This document shows, piece after piece, positions 35,419 through 44,005 of a stretch of 64,000 bases of DNA (positions are counted from its first letter, which is position 1; each line of letters opens with the position of its first letter). The notes beneath the pieces were generated by a model, which ran no database searches, was not told the DNA's origin, and saw only the letters and a program-made list of their open reading frames with translations. Origin of the DNA: JAOUGY01 sp963785075 (GTDB lineage: Bacteria; Actinomycetota; Acidimicrobiia; Spongiisociales; ZC4RG35). The translations under genes and the position numbers were made by a program. The stretch lies in NCBI GenBank assembly GCA_963785075.1, contig CAWATW010000007.1, positions 372,001-436,000 of the forward strand, written 5' to 3'.

Positions 35419-36066
35419 TCAGCGCGGTCGGAGGCGGGTGGCCGAGGACAACAATCCGGCGACGTAGCCGGCGGTTGCGGAGAGCACCAGCCGCTCGCCG
35501 GTCTCTTCAACCATGCTCCATATGGGCCCGTTCTCGGCGCTTGCAGCGATCAGATCACCGACGGTCGCGAAGCACACCAGGAGCGTGAGAAACAATGTGA
35601 GGACTCGCGTGGCAGATCGAAACCCTGCCCGCGAGTCCGGGAACATCCAAGCAGCCACTCCGGCGATGATCGCGAGCACCCAGAGCAGGAGGAACTCGCC
35701 CCAGGCGACGGCACTCGCAGGAACGATGGTCTGAAGGCGGGTCACGTCAATGATCTCCGTGAGCCGAGAAGCGGCGGTGCGATGCCAACCGAACCGGCTG
35801 CCCAGGCCGACGATCGCGAACACGGCGGCGAACAACACGGCCGCCCGTGATCGAGCTCGCCATGCCACCACCGACAGTCCTACGACGACGGCCGCCGACT
35901 TGGCGGCATCCCACGTGTCTAGAAGCGGCCCGCGGCCGGACTCCAGGGCCCCACTCACCTGCTCGACCCCCGTGAGTAAGAGGTCAACGAAGGTTGCGCA
36001 CGCAGCAACGAACAACGCCACGTCCCGCGCGGCGGGGTAGCTTGCTGTGCGCCGGCCTTGTTGCAT
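35419..36066 (-). CDS. Hypothetical membrane protein next to the lasso cluster
   Basis: From ATG 36066 the protein has 215 residues and about six hydrophobic helices, for instance DVALFVAACATFVDLLL, AAVVVGLSVVAW, AVLFAAVFAIVGLG, FLLLWVLAIIAGVAAWMF and LFLTLLVCFATVGDLIAA. The frame is open 47 codons further upstream, but those codons give a non-membrane, Ser/Arg-rich sequence. It lies 101 bases upstream of the RRE gene on the same strand and might be co-transcribed. No transporter motif is seen, and no ABC exporter for the peptide is present in the window. Confidence 0.6.
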   Translation of the reverse strand: MQQGRRTASYPAARDVALFVAACATFVDLLLTGVEQVSGALESGRGPLLDTWDAAKSAAVVVGLSVVAWRARSRAAVLFAAVFAIVGLGSRFGWHRTAASRLTEIIDVTRLQTIVPASAVAWGEFLLLWVLAIIAGVAAWMFPDSRAGFRSATRVLTLFLTLLVCFATVGDLIAASAENGPIWSMVEETGERLVLSATAGYVAGLLSSATRLRPR

Positions 36067-36241
36067 GCATCTCGCGGCGACGCTAGCTCGTCGGCTGCTC
36101 TCAGAGCGATGGCTCGTGAACCTCGAGGTCCCCGTGCACCCCGATCCAGAAGTGCAGGCTTGCGGCGTGTTTGGAGGGATGCACGCAAACCACCGGGACG
36201 CAATCATCCCACGCCGACGCCTCAGGAGTGGCGTCTCAGTG

Positions 36242-38434
36242 TCACCCTTCGGCTACGTACAGCGGGATCAATGACCCGAGATTTCGCGCCACGGTTTGAC
36301 CAACAGATAGCTCCCCTGCAGCAGATACGACGTGCACGCGATAGTTGCGGCTCTCCTCGATATACGCGCTCACGGCATAGACATATGAACCCGATGCGTC
36401 CGATTCGATGAACGCCGGCGTGCCTCTCGGGACCGGCTCCACAGGGTAGAGCAAACCACCCAAGATCTCTGATGAACTCCCGCCGGCGGATGCGATCACA
36501 GTTTCTGGCAACTCAGACTTGATCCCCATCACCCAGAGTCGGGCGCCCTCGTTGGTGATCATGGGGCTCGCTCTCTTCTCGACGTTCAGCTGGCGGGCCC
36601 ACACCTGCTGATCCGAGCCGAGCTGGAGAGACCCGCAACACACATCCTCCAAGAATACGGGTCCGGCGCCAGGCCGGCCCCGATACGTCAACGCGGCGTC
36701 TGTGCTGGTGAGAGTGTGGCTCAAGGTCACCGAGCGCGACGAGTAGTGATCGAACCAAACTGCCCCGATCAAAGGCTCCTGTTCAGGCGCCATGCGAAGC
36801 CCCTCGACACGCAATCCGGCATCTGTCGAGCCATCGACCCGGAATACGCCTTGGCTGGCGGAGGGCCTCGTGAAGGTGCTGCCGTTGGCTCCGAGCATCA
36901 GCGAGTTGAATCCGACGATGCGCTCGACGGTTGCAGGGACCACGAGGGTCTTGCTGACGAGATACCGACCTCCCCGGGAGGCCGTGCTGGCTGGGAAGTA
37001 GACGACCGGTGCTCCCGAGTCGAACGCCGCTTGAATCGCTGCCGTGTCGTCGGCGTCATCGGTGGGGTCGGCTCCTCCAGCGTGCGCCGGATCCGTCACC
37101 GCTGTCCAAGAGTCGAGCGGCTCGAATCGGTCGACGGCCGGAGGGTCTTCGATGGGGAGCATCAGGCTCGACCCGCCGAGAGTGTCGGTGAGCGGTGTTG
37201 CGTATTCGTCGATGTAGTGGCCGGCCAGGCCCAGGAGCAAGGAGGAATAGCCCTCGGCCGCCATCGATCTCAGGTAGACGGCCCCCGAGTTCTCGATCGC
37301 CGATGTGCCTCGAGCTCCGCCTTGGAACGACCCATCGACTGCAACGACCATCCCGAGCGGAGATTCGTTGCGGATCGCAGGCACCTGGTTGATGCTGGTC
37401 ACGCGGTGCATTGACAGCACGTTGCCGGTGTTGAGGATCCCAGCCACCTGCTGGTCCCGCAGAACGATGTCTTCGAAGGTGATGCCGTACTCGGTGCCGG
37501 CAGCTTCGATGCCGTAGTCGAAGCCGATCACCTCCAAATTCTTTATGAGCGACGGGCCGGGCCACTTCCGGGTCATGCTCAGCCCCGCTCGTCCCGTCAT
37601 GTCCGCGGACCGGATCGTCACGTTTTCGATCCCATTGCTGTTGTTGCCCAGGAAGTCGACACCGATTGCGCCCTCGTTGTCTGCCCCGGTGTCGACAGTG
37701 AGATCGAACACGTAGTTTCGAAAGGCCTGGTTGCCTTCACCGAGGCCTGGGTAGTCCTTGCCGCCGGTGTACGGATCGTCATCAAAGAGAGCGGAGGCAG
37801 TGATGATGACCCCCCTGGGCTCCGCCGGATCCCCGAATCCAGGAGCACGATCGATGAGGCGGATAGTGGTGTGGTCTCTGCCCGCGCCTTGCAAGGTGAG
37901 CTGCGGCTGCCAATTGCGCTCGGAGTCCCGCCACTCGAGCGCATCGGAAACGACATAGACCCCCGGGGGGAAGTAGAGAATGCGGTGCCGTCCTACGTTG
38001 TCAGTGATCGCCCGCTGGAGCGCCATGGTGTCGTCCGTTCGGCCGTCACCAGTCGCGCCGTAGTCGGTCACATCGACAAGGCCCGCATCCTCAGGAAACA
38101 CGAGTGCTGGTGTTGCTGACTCTTCTCGCTTTGGTGCCGCAGTGCTACTCGAAAGGGCAGTGGCTGGAGCAGTGATCGAGGTGACGGGCTCAATCGTGGT
38201 AGTCACCAGCGACTGGTCCCCGTTCGCTGGAACGACACAAGCCGCGAGAAGCAAGCCGCAGGCCAAGGGCATCACGGCCCAAGAACCCACGATACGTCGA
38301 ACCGCATGTCGGGCAGAGGTCCGATCGACGTCGCCGGCTACATAGGTGGAAACCGTCCTCGAATCCTTCGTAGGGCGGGAGACGATAGTCTGGGCAGCAA
38401 TCCGCGACGATGTCGAAGCCGGCCTCCATGCCAC
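36242..38434 (-). CDS. Secreted pectate-lyase-fold (Pectate_lyase_3 / GH55-like) lipoprotein
   Basis: A 730-residue protein. After a basic stretch, PLACGLLLAACVVP is a lipobox (LAAC), so it is probably a membrane-anchored lipoprotein. A Thr/Ser-rich linker follows. VDVTDYGATGDGRTDDTMALQRAI opens a right-handed beta-helix, with ILYFPPGVYVVS the next diagnostic piece. A second copy occurs at about residue 460 (DADDTAAIQAAFDSGAPVVYFP), so the protein has the two-helix layout of GH55-like enzymes. The substrate is probably a polysaccharide. The start is uncertain: GTG 38434 is the longest, while GTG/ATG near 38275 would begin right before the lipobox helix. Confidence 0.78.
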   Translation of the reverse strand: MAWRPASTSSRIAAQTIVSRPTKDSRTVSTYVAGDVDRTSARHAVRRIVGSWAVMPLACGLLLAACVVPANGDQSLVTTTIEPVTSITAPATALSSSTAAPKREESATPALVFPEDAGLVDVTDYGATGDGRTDDTMALQRAITDNVGRHRILYFPPGVYVVSDALEWRDSERNWQPQLTLQGAGRDHTTIRLIDRAPGFGDPAEPRGVIITASALFDDDPYTGGKDYPGLGEGNQAFRNYVFDLTVDTGADNEGAIGVDFLGNNSNGIENVTIRSADMTGRAGLSMTRKWPGPSLIKNLEVIGFDYGIEAAGTEYGITFEDIVLRDQQVAGILNTGNVLSMHRVTSINQVPAIRNESPLGMVVAVDGSFQGGARGTSAIENSGAVYLRSMAAEGYSSLLLGLAGHYIDEYATPLTDTLGGSSLMLPIEDPPAVDRFEPLDSWTAVTDPAHAGGADPTDDADDTAAIQAAFDSGAPVVYFPASTASRGGRYLVSKTLVVPATVERIVGFNSLMLGANGSTFTRPSASQGVFRVDGSTDAGLRVEGLRMAPEQEPLIGAVWFDHYSSRSVTLSHTLTSTDAALTYRGRPGAGPVFLEDVCCGSLQLGSDQQVWARQLNVEKRASPMITNEGARLWVMGIKSELPETVIASAGGSSSEILGGLLYPVEPVPRGTPAFIESDASGSYVYAVSAYIEESRNYRVHVVSAAGELSVGQTVARNLGSLIPLYVAEG

Positions 38435-38612
38435 CGACTGTGCTCAGGGCCCCTGAGAGCAGCCGGTTCGCTTGCTCGGCGACCTTGCGCGTGTTGGCTC
38501 GGCCTCGTCTGACGGCCGGCGGACCGTGAGTGACGGCGACCGATACACGACCCAGGCCCCATCGGCCTCATCAGGGGCGGCGTCGCCTCTCGAACATCCT
38601 GGACTGAACGAC

Positions 38613-39076
38613 TCAGGAACCCAGTGCGGCTCCAAGTCCATACGACGCGATCAGCGCCAACACTCCGACCAAGGTCCATGCCGCCCGCCTGATGGTTCCG
38701 GCCAATCGCGGTTGGCTGATCACACCAGGCGATGCCGCCTCCACGAGGTGCGGCGTGGTCTCGGCTTCGTCGACGAGAAACACGAATGCCCGATCATCGG
38801 TGTCGCCTCCACCGAGCTCCTCGAACATGTGGACTGCGTCGCCCAGGCTGTCGAATCCGAGAATGACGGGGGTGCCCGCCCAGTGCGCCGTGATCTCGGT
38901 CTTCGTCTCGTCCGAGAGGCGCGTACCGTCGAGCGTGGAACCTCTTCGACGTCGCCGTCCGAGAACGCCATCGAGATCGTGTCGTCGCCGAGTTCGATCG
39001 TCACCATGCCCAATGGTGGATCGATGAGAGCCGCCCGCGCCGTGTTCAGTTCGGCGGAATGTGCCACCAACACCAC
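38613..39076 (-). CDS. Small membrane-anchored protein, frame-broken
   Basis: GTG 39076 has GGGGAGG upstream and begins MVLVAHSAELNTARAALIDPP. At about 38940 the frame changes, and the sensible continuation is STLDGTRLSDETKTEITAHW, GFDSLGDAVHMFEELG, ending in one membrane helix (AAWTLVGVLALIASYGLGAAL). Restored length is about 154 residues. I do not recognise the family. The short uncorrected frame runs to 38720. Positions 38435-38612 upstream of the next gene hold nothing I can support. Confidence 0.5.
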
Positions 39077-39315
39077 GATTTCCTCCCCAATATTTGCCCT
39101 GTCGTGGAACCTATCGCACGCCGTCGGACGGCGATATGGGTCAATCGACGCATTCTTCTGGAGAGACGCCCGGCAGGCGGCCGCGATACGCGGTTTGGGT
39201 CGAAACGGGTCGCACGACCTATTCAGTTCGGTCGCGATGCGACGTACCTTGCTGTAGGGCGTTGGATGGGAGTGAGTTCGCAGTGAAGCTGTGGGCTTGG
39301 GCTTGCAATTGAAGA

Positions 39316-39340
39316 GGCGGGAGTCGCACCGGCTCCCGCC
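39316..39340 (-). terminator. Hairpin downstream of the membrane hydrolase gene
   Basis: GGCGGGAG (39316-39323) pairs with CTCCCGCC (39333-39340) with a nine-base loop. It lies 16 bases past the stop of the minus-strand gene that ends at 39357 and is followed by TCTTC on that strand. It could also serve transcripts from the other side. Confidence 0.6.
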
Positions 39341-39356
39341 TTCTTCGTGCTCCGCC

Positions 39357-41774
39357 TCATTGGCGAGCGTCCCAGTACTCCTCGGACAGCTCGTAGGCGC
39401 TGTGACCCCGCTCGAGGTTCGACATCACCCGAAGGTTCCCGTCTTCGAGCTCCTCCACCCAGTGACCGCCGATGGGATCGGTGGGGCGCCACAGGTTGCG
39501 CCAGACCACGGGGCTCTCGCACAACGAGGTGCACAGGCCCTCGATGCCGACGTTCGGGAACATCAGCCGATACAACCCGCCGAGCTGTGATCCGTACGTC
39601 ACGAAGATCTCGGGGAGTCGTCCCTCCACCACCGCCCGTGGCACCCGGTCGGGGTCGCGCTCGTTCTCGGTGTTCGTCTCCTGCACCAGCCGTTCGACCA
39701 CGATGCCGGCGATGAGGCTTCCCTGGGAGTGGGCGCCGAGGACCTCAAAACGCGATCCCGGGTCGGGGGCGTCGGGCGGTTGTCCTCTGATCAGGCGATC
39801 CCGCAGCGTCCGGATCACGAAGGGTCCATACGACGGTGGTCCGATCGGGCTGAACCATCGGGGCCAGAACGTGGTCAGATCCCACAGAATCCCCACCTGT
39901 CGCCTGCCCGCTTCCCCTCCTCTGATTCCCTTCAGGATGCTCCGCAACATGAAAGAACCGGGAAGGATCACGGCAAGCCCCACGGCGATGGCGGTGAGTT
40001 TGTCGAACGTCGCCTCCAGCCCCAGGAACCCGATCCGGAGGTTTCCGGATATGAGCGAGGTCGTGAGGCCGACACCCACTCCGATCCCAGCCACGACCGC
40101 GATCGCGCCCGACTTCAGGCTCCAGTCGATGGTCCTGACGGCGATGACGACCACCCAGCCCACGATGACGACGGCGAGGGCGACCGCGATCACGTCGAGG
40201 AGCCTGGAGTCGGGTTGCGGCAGGCTTCTCGGGTCCGGGGTATCCCCGCTCACGACGAACGACGCCACGACGGCGAGGATGGTCGCCGCTCCATAGAGGG
40301 CGGCCACCTTCAGGATGCGGTCCGCACGCTGGACCACCCGGCGTCCAAGCGTCAGGAGGCGCCGCGCCCCGCGTTCGGGCCCGACCTCGTCGTCGGCCTC
40401 CGGGTGGTAGGCGTCGCCGGCGCGCGTCGTGAGCCACAGGGCCGTCAGAACGAGGAATGCGATCTCGAAGAACAGGGCGACCGCCACCCACTCCGAACCG
40501 TTGGCCTGCAAGCTGTGCTTGTTGGCGGCGGTGATCCCGAAGACCGACTGGACGAGGTACCCGACGATGATCCCGAGGATGGTGCCGATCTGTCCCGCCA
40601 GGGCCAGCGCTCCGGCGGCCAGCACCTCCCGCATCGCCAGCACGCCGATCGCCAACAACACGAAGACCGCGCCGACCCAGAACGTCACGACGTGGGCGGC
40701 ATACAGGTTTTCCGTCGGGGACCCCGTCCAAGCTGCGACATAGGCGATGGCCACCCAGGTTGCTGCGGCAGGGGTGGCATATATCGACAGCTGCCTCATA
40801 CCGCCCGGTGCGAACCCGAGCGCAAGCACCGCGGCGACGAGCAGGCCCAGGACCGCGAGCGAACCCCACACGACCCAGGGAACGCCCGCCTGAGCCCCAA
40901 CGATCAGGGCGATCACCGCGTATCCGGTGGCGAGGTGCAGGCGGGTGAGTCGGGGCAGCAACGTCGTCTCGTGCCACATCTGGTAGCCGGTCACATCTGC
41001 GCCGTCCGCCGGGTCGTCCCAGGCCGGGGCCCCCGGTGCTGGTGCGGCCCGCTCGTGGAACTCGATGAACACCGACGGCGATCGGTTCGGCAGCAGCGTC
41101 CACCCGTCGGCGCCTTCCTCGCCGATCGGAGGCCACTCCGAGTCCAGGGCCTCCGCCGACGCCAGCGCTTCGATCGCCGTGGCCGAGGGGATGAACAGTC
41201 CTCGCAGCCGGGTCGTCCACGGTTCGAACGAGACGTGAGACCGGGTGGAGAAGAAGGCGACGAGACCGGTGAAGGCCACCGGTGCAGCGATCGACGCAAG
41301 CACCACGACGGCATCCGCCCACCAACCGAGGCCCGAAATGTCCCACAGCTGCGGAGCCAGCACCAGGCTCGTGCCGAGCTGGGTGGCGAAGATCGCAGTC
41401 AATGCGAGCGCGGTCACCCTCACCATCGAGCGTCGGAGCTTGGTGGAATGCGAGAGCATCCAGCCTGCCGTGTTCGCCAGCGCAAACGGGGCGAGCAGGA
41501 TCCAGAAGGCGGTGATCGCAGATCCCGAGGTGAGTCCACCCCAGTGGAACCCGCTCACGTCGAACTCGACCTGGTCCCGCTCGTCCCGGCGGGGCCGCCC
41601 GACGATTCGGGCGTAACTCTTGGGCTTCGAACGCGGATTGGGGTCAGGGAACTGCCCGTCGACGTTCAGAGGGTCCGTGTACAGCATGTCCCGGGGCGGG
41701 GTGCCAGAAACCCCGTGGACCCGCAGCTCGGTGTGGATGGTCACATCGTTCACGTCCCTGAGACGGAATCCCAC
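39357..41774 (-). CDS. Large multi-spanning membrane protein with alpha/beta-hydrolase motif
   Basis: An 805-residue protein. The start TELRVHGVSGTPPRDMLYTDP is a hydrolase-like oxyanion region. About ten membrane helices follow between residues ~85 and ~640, with a soluble loop near 190-270. The C-terminal part has FEVLGAHSQGSLIAGIV, a Gly-x-Ser-x-Gly nucleophile elbow (GAHSQGS), and a late region with RGHSAY that could give the histidine. The layout suggests a hydrolase whose halves fold together around a membrane domain. Substrate and role are unknown to me. It lies convergent to nothing and next to the repeat at 41827. Confidence 0.7.
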   Translation of the reverse strand: MGFRLRDVNDVTIHTELRVHGVSGTPPRDMLYTDPLNVDGQFPDPNPRSKPKSYARIVGRPRRDERDQVEFDVSGFHWGGLTSGSAITAFWILLAPFALANTAGWMLSHSTKLRRSMVRVTALALTAIFATQLGTSLVLAPQLWDISGLGWWADAVVVLASIAAPVAFTGLVAFFSTRSHVSFEPWTTRLRGLFIPSATAIEALASAEALDSEWPPIGEEGADGWTLLPNRSPSVFIEFHERAAPAPGAPAWDDPADGADVTGYQMWHETTLLPRLTRLHLATGYAVIALIVGAQAGVPWVVWGSLAVLGLLVAAVLALGFAPGGMRQLSIYATPAAATWVAIAYVAAWTGSPTENLYAAHVVTFWVGAVFVLLAIGVLAMREVLAAGALALAGQIGTILGIIVGYLVQSVFGITAANKHSLQANGSEWVAVALFFEIAFLVLTALWLTTRAGDAYHPEADDEVGPERGARRLLTLGRRVVQRADRILKVAALYGAATILAVVASFVVSGDTPDPRSLPQPDSRLLDVIAVALAVVIVGWVVVIAVRTIDWSLKSGAIAVVAGIGVGVGLTTSLISGNLRIGFLGLEATFDKLTAIAVGLAVILPGSFMLRSILKGIRGGEAGRRQVGILWDLTTFWPRWFSPIGPPSYGPFVIRTLRDRLIRGQPPDAPDPGSRFEVLGAHSQGSLIAGIVVERLVQETNTENERDPDRVPRAVVEGRLPEIFVTYGSQLGGLYRLMFPNVGIEGLCTSLCESPVVWRNLWRPTDPIGGHWVEELEDGNLRVMSNLERGHSAYELSEEYWDARQ

Positions 41775-41826
41775 CGGTCGGACTACGTCCTCTTGTCGCC
41801 GGTCCGGCGTGGAATGCCGTTCCGTG

Positions 41827-41868
41827 GGCGGTAGTCCGCCATATTGGCGGACCTTAACCCTGGGTTCG
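41827..41868. repeat. Double-hairpin dispersed repeat, copy 2
   Basis: AGTCCGCCATATTGGCGGAC-type inverted repeat followed by AACCCTGGGTT. It is the partner of 11417-11458 (about 38 of 42 bases identical). It lies between the start of the membrane hydrolase (41774) and the stop of the DtxR-family gene (41881), so it could act in the 5' region of the former or the 3' region of the latter. Confidence 0.7.
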
Positions 41869-41880
41869 CTTCTTCGATGC

Positions 41881-42564
41881 TCAGAATGATCGGTCTGGTG
41901 TGTTCACCGACAACATGCGAGCCAGCTTGTTGCCGACTGTGATCGGTTCCCCACCGATCGTGATCGTGACCGGACCGTCGAAGGGGAGCTTCTCGGTCAC
42001 CCGGACCCGGACACCCGGATGCACTCCGATCTCGGCCAGGTATGCGACGACGTCGGCATCGGTGTTTGAGGGCACGGCGATCTCGGCGGCATCGCCGGGC
42101 TCCAACTCGACCAGGGCTCGAAGCTGGGGGATCGAGTCGCTGTCGGGTGAGGGGATGGGGAATCCATGCGGGCACGTGTCGGGTTTCCCCAGATGCTCGT
42201 AGAGGCGCTGGACCACCTCTCGCGGCATGGCGTGCTCGAATCGACGAGCCAGGCTCTCGGCCTCATCCCACTCGTATCCCAGCACGTCCACCAGGAACCG
42301 CTCGACGATGCGGTGACGGCGGACGACCGTCACGGCGATCTTCGAGCCCTGCTCGGTGAGGGTCACCCCGGCATAGGGGATGTGTTCGGCGAGGCCGAGC
42401 TCGTCGAGCCGCTTGAGTCGGGCGGTGATGGTGGCGGGTGAAACCCGGAGGGCTTTGACGAGCTGACCAGGACGAACCGGACTCTGGTCACCGGCCAGAT
42501 GTGCGATCGCGCTCAGGGTCTCGCGCTCGTGTGATGTGAGCTCGCTCAGCATGGGATCAGACAC
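41881..42564 (-). CDS. DtxR-family metal-dependent transcriptional regulator
   Basis: A 227-residue three-domain regulator. The winged helix (residues 10-70; LVKALRVSPATITARLKRLDELGLAEH) is followed by the dimerisation/metal domain VVRRHRIVERFLVDVLGYEWDEAESLARRFEHAM, with its conserved His and Glu residues. HLGKPDTCPHGFPIP gives the Cys/His ligand loop, and the C-terminal SH3-like (FeoA) domain follows. Such proteins repress iron or manganese uptake genes when metal is bound. Its target is not evident here. A palindrome just upstream (42581-42595) may be an autoregulatory operator. Confidence 0.9.
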   Translation of the reverse strand: MSDPMLSELTSHERETLSAIAHLAGDQSPVRPGQLVKALRVSPATITARLKRLDELGLAEHIPYAGVTLTEQGSKIAVTVVRRHRIVERFLVDVLGYEWDEAESLARRFEHAMPREVVQRLYEHLGKPDTCPHGFPIPSPDSDSIPQLRALVELEPGDAAEIAVPSNTDADVVAYLAEIGVHPGVRVRVTEKLPFDGPVTITIGGEPITVGNKLARMLSVNTPDRSF

Positions 42565-42580
42565 CGTTCTTTCAGATTAC

Positions 42581-42595
42581 CGAAATATCGTTTCG
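42581..42595. promoter_or_regulatory. Candidate operator of the DtxR-family regulator
   Basis: CGAAA (42581-42585) and TTTCG (42591-42595) form an inverted repeat with a five-base spacer in an A/T-rich patch 17 bases before the regulator's start. It lies in the region shared with the divergent endonuclease-family gene. Only the palindrome is visible; binding is inferred. Confidence 0.4.
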
Positions 42596-42713
42596 ATGTG
42601 AATGGAAACTCCCTGCAAGATAGCGAAATCGCTGTCTCAGGGGGAGGGTCGGCGCCGGGCGGTGTATCTATCAGAGGGAGACGAGCGTCTGATCGTGAAC
42701 CGGAAGGCAGAAC

Positions 42714-43758
42714 ATGGACATCACACTGGGGACGTTCAACCTCAACAACCTCTTCGACCGCTTCAACTTCCAGGCCGAGATCGCGGCGATGCCGGCCGAT
42801 GCCCGCAACGTGAGGACCACGTATCAGTGGGTGCTGGTGGGTGCCGGCCACCGCCCGGAGGATCCTCCCCCGCAGCTCGACCCGACCGAGTCGACGTCGC
42901 CCTACTACCGGATTCAGCGAAACACCGACGGAACCCTCATCAAGCCCAAGTCCGAGGTCGGACTGCAGGCGCTCGCCTCCCGCATCGACTCGATGGGACT
43001 CGACGTGGTGTGCGTCCAGGAGGTCGAGAACCTCGACGCGCTCCGCGCCTTCAACCGGTCCCGGCTCTCCAACCCCTACCGATACGAGGTGCTGGTGGAA
43101 GGCAACGACCCCCGTTTCATCGACGTGGGGATCCTCTCGCATCTCCCGATCGCCAACGTCACCAGCCACCGTTTCGAAGTCCACCCCGCCGACCCGGCGA
43201 TGCCGGTGTTCGGGCGTGACCTGCTCGAGGCCCAGGTTCTTTCGGCGACGAGGTCGAGAAAGCTGTTCAGCGTGTTCGTCAACCATCTCAAGTCGAACTT
43301 CGTCCGCTTCGACGACCCCGATCCCGAAGCCACCCGGCAAGCCAACAACGTGCGACGTCGTCGACAGGCGGAGGTCGTGCGACAGCGTCGTCGACGCCAA
43401 GACCAGGCCCAACTCCCGATACGTGGTGGTCGGCGACATGAACGACGCACCTGAGAGTGACACCTTGGCTCCCTTCACCGAGCCGCTCACCGACGCCCTC
43501 GCCCACGTCGTGGAGAGCCGGCCCGCCCCTCCGGCCACCAACCCGGAGGACGCACCCGTCGACGCCCGGTGGACCCATCGCTTCAGCGTGAGCCGCGGGC
43601 CCGACAAGTTCGAGCTGTTCGACCAGATCTGGTTGAGCCCGTCACTCGGACCCAAGCTCGACCACGCCGAGATCGAACGCCGCACCAAATGGTCGGCCAC
43701 GGCCACCGGGGTGGGAACCGATCACGACCCCGCCTGGATCCGCCTCACAGGCCTCTGA
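42714..43758 (+). CDS. Endonuclease/exonuclease/phosphatase-family protein, frame-broken
   Basis: The first frame (ATG 42714, 246 residues to 43454) starts MDITLGTFNLNNLFDRF, with the Asn of motif I, then VVCVQEVENLDALRAF (catalytic Glu), DVGILSHLPI and NHLKSNF. Near 43390 the frame changes. NSRYVVVGDMNDAPESD, with the catalytic D-x-N, then FDQIWLSP and TDHDPAWI follow in another frame to 43758. Restored length is about 347 residues, which fits a metal-dependent nuclease or phosphatase. A single indel in the CGTCGTCGAC-rich stretch explains the break. Confidence 0.75.
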
Positions 43759-43783
43759 CGATCCTCGGGTCGAGAGCCAGAAA

Positions 43784-43816
43784 CCCCCCTGGCTGCCTGC
43801 GGCAGCCTGTCCCCCC
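43784..43816. repeat. Dispersed palindromic repeat, copy B (inverted relative to copy A)
   Basis: C-run, TGGCTGCC (arm 43791-43797), loop TGC, GGCAGCC (43801-43807), TGT, C-run. It is the reverse complement of copy A at 5637-5668 apart from the loop. It directly follows the endonuclease-family gene. Confidence 0.7.
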
Positions 43817-43892
43817 GGCGGGGGGACACAATCGCTGGACGCGTGTCGCCGTTGACCGGTGGGGCGCCGATCGGACCCCACTGACCGTGTTC

Positions 43893-43965
43893 CCCCGCAA
43901 GCGGGATTCTGATGCTGTGGGGTCGAGTTTGCGGAGCAAACTCGGTTAGGTCGCCGCAGGCGACC
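43893..43965. repeat. Cluster of three palindromes
   Basis: CCCGC/GCGGG at 43894-43905, CGAGTTTGC/GCAAACTCG at 43924-43944 (loop GGA) and GGTCGCC/GGCGACC at 43949-43965 (loop GCA). The stems differ but the loops are short and similar in style to the unit at 43784, so the gap from 43759 to 44005 is a mosaic of hairpins. No gene is seen here. Confidence 0.65.
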
Positions 43966-44005
43966 GGCGGCGAAGCAGGGGGGATTTCGTGCCTGACCGC
44001 AGAAG

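Noticed and set aside
38472..39257. Plus-strand 261-codon frame
   Set aside because: It overlaps the minus-strand small membrane protein, which has a strong ribosome site and a clean helix. The plus frame has no recognisable feature.
39729..41834. Plus-strand 701-codon frame, rich in Arg, Asp, Gly and His
   Set aside because: It is a shadow of the minus-strand membrane protein, which has clear helices and hydrolase motifs. The composition is typical of antisense frames in G+C-rich genes.
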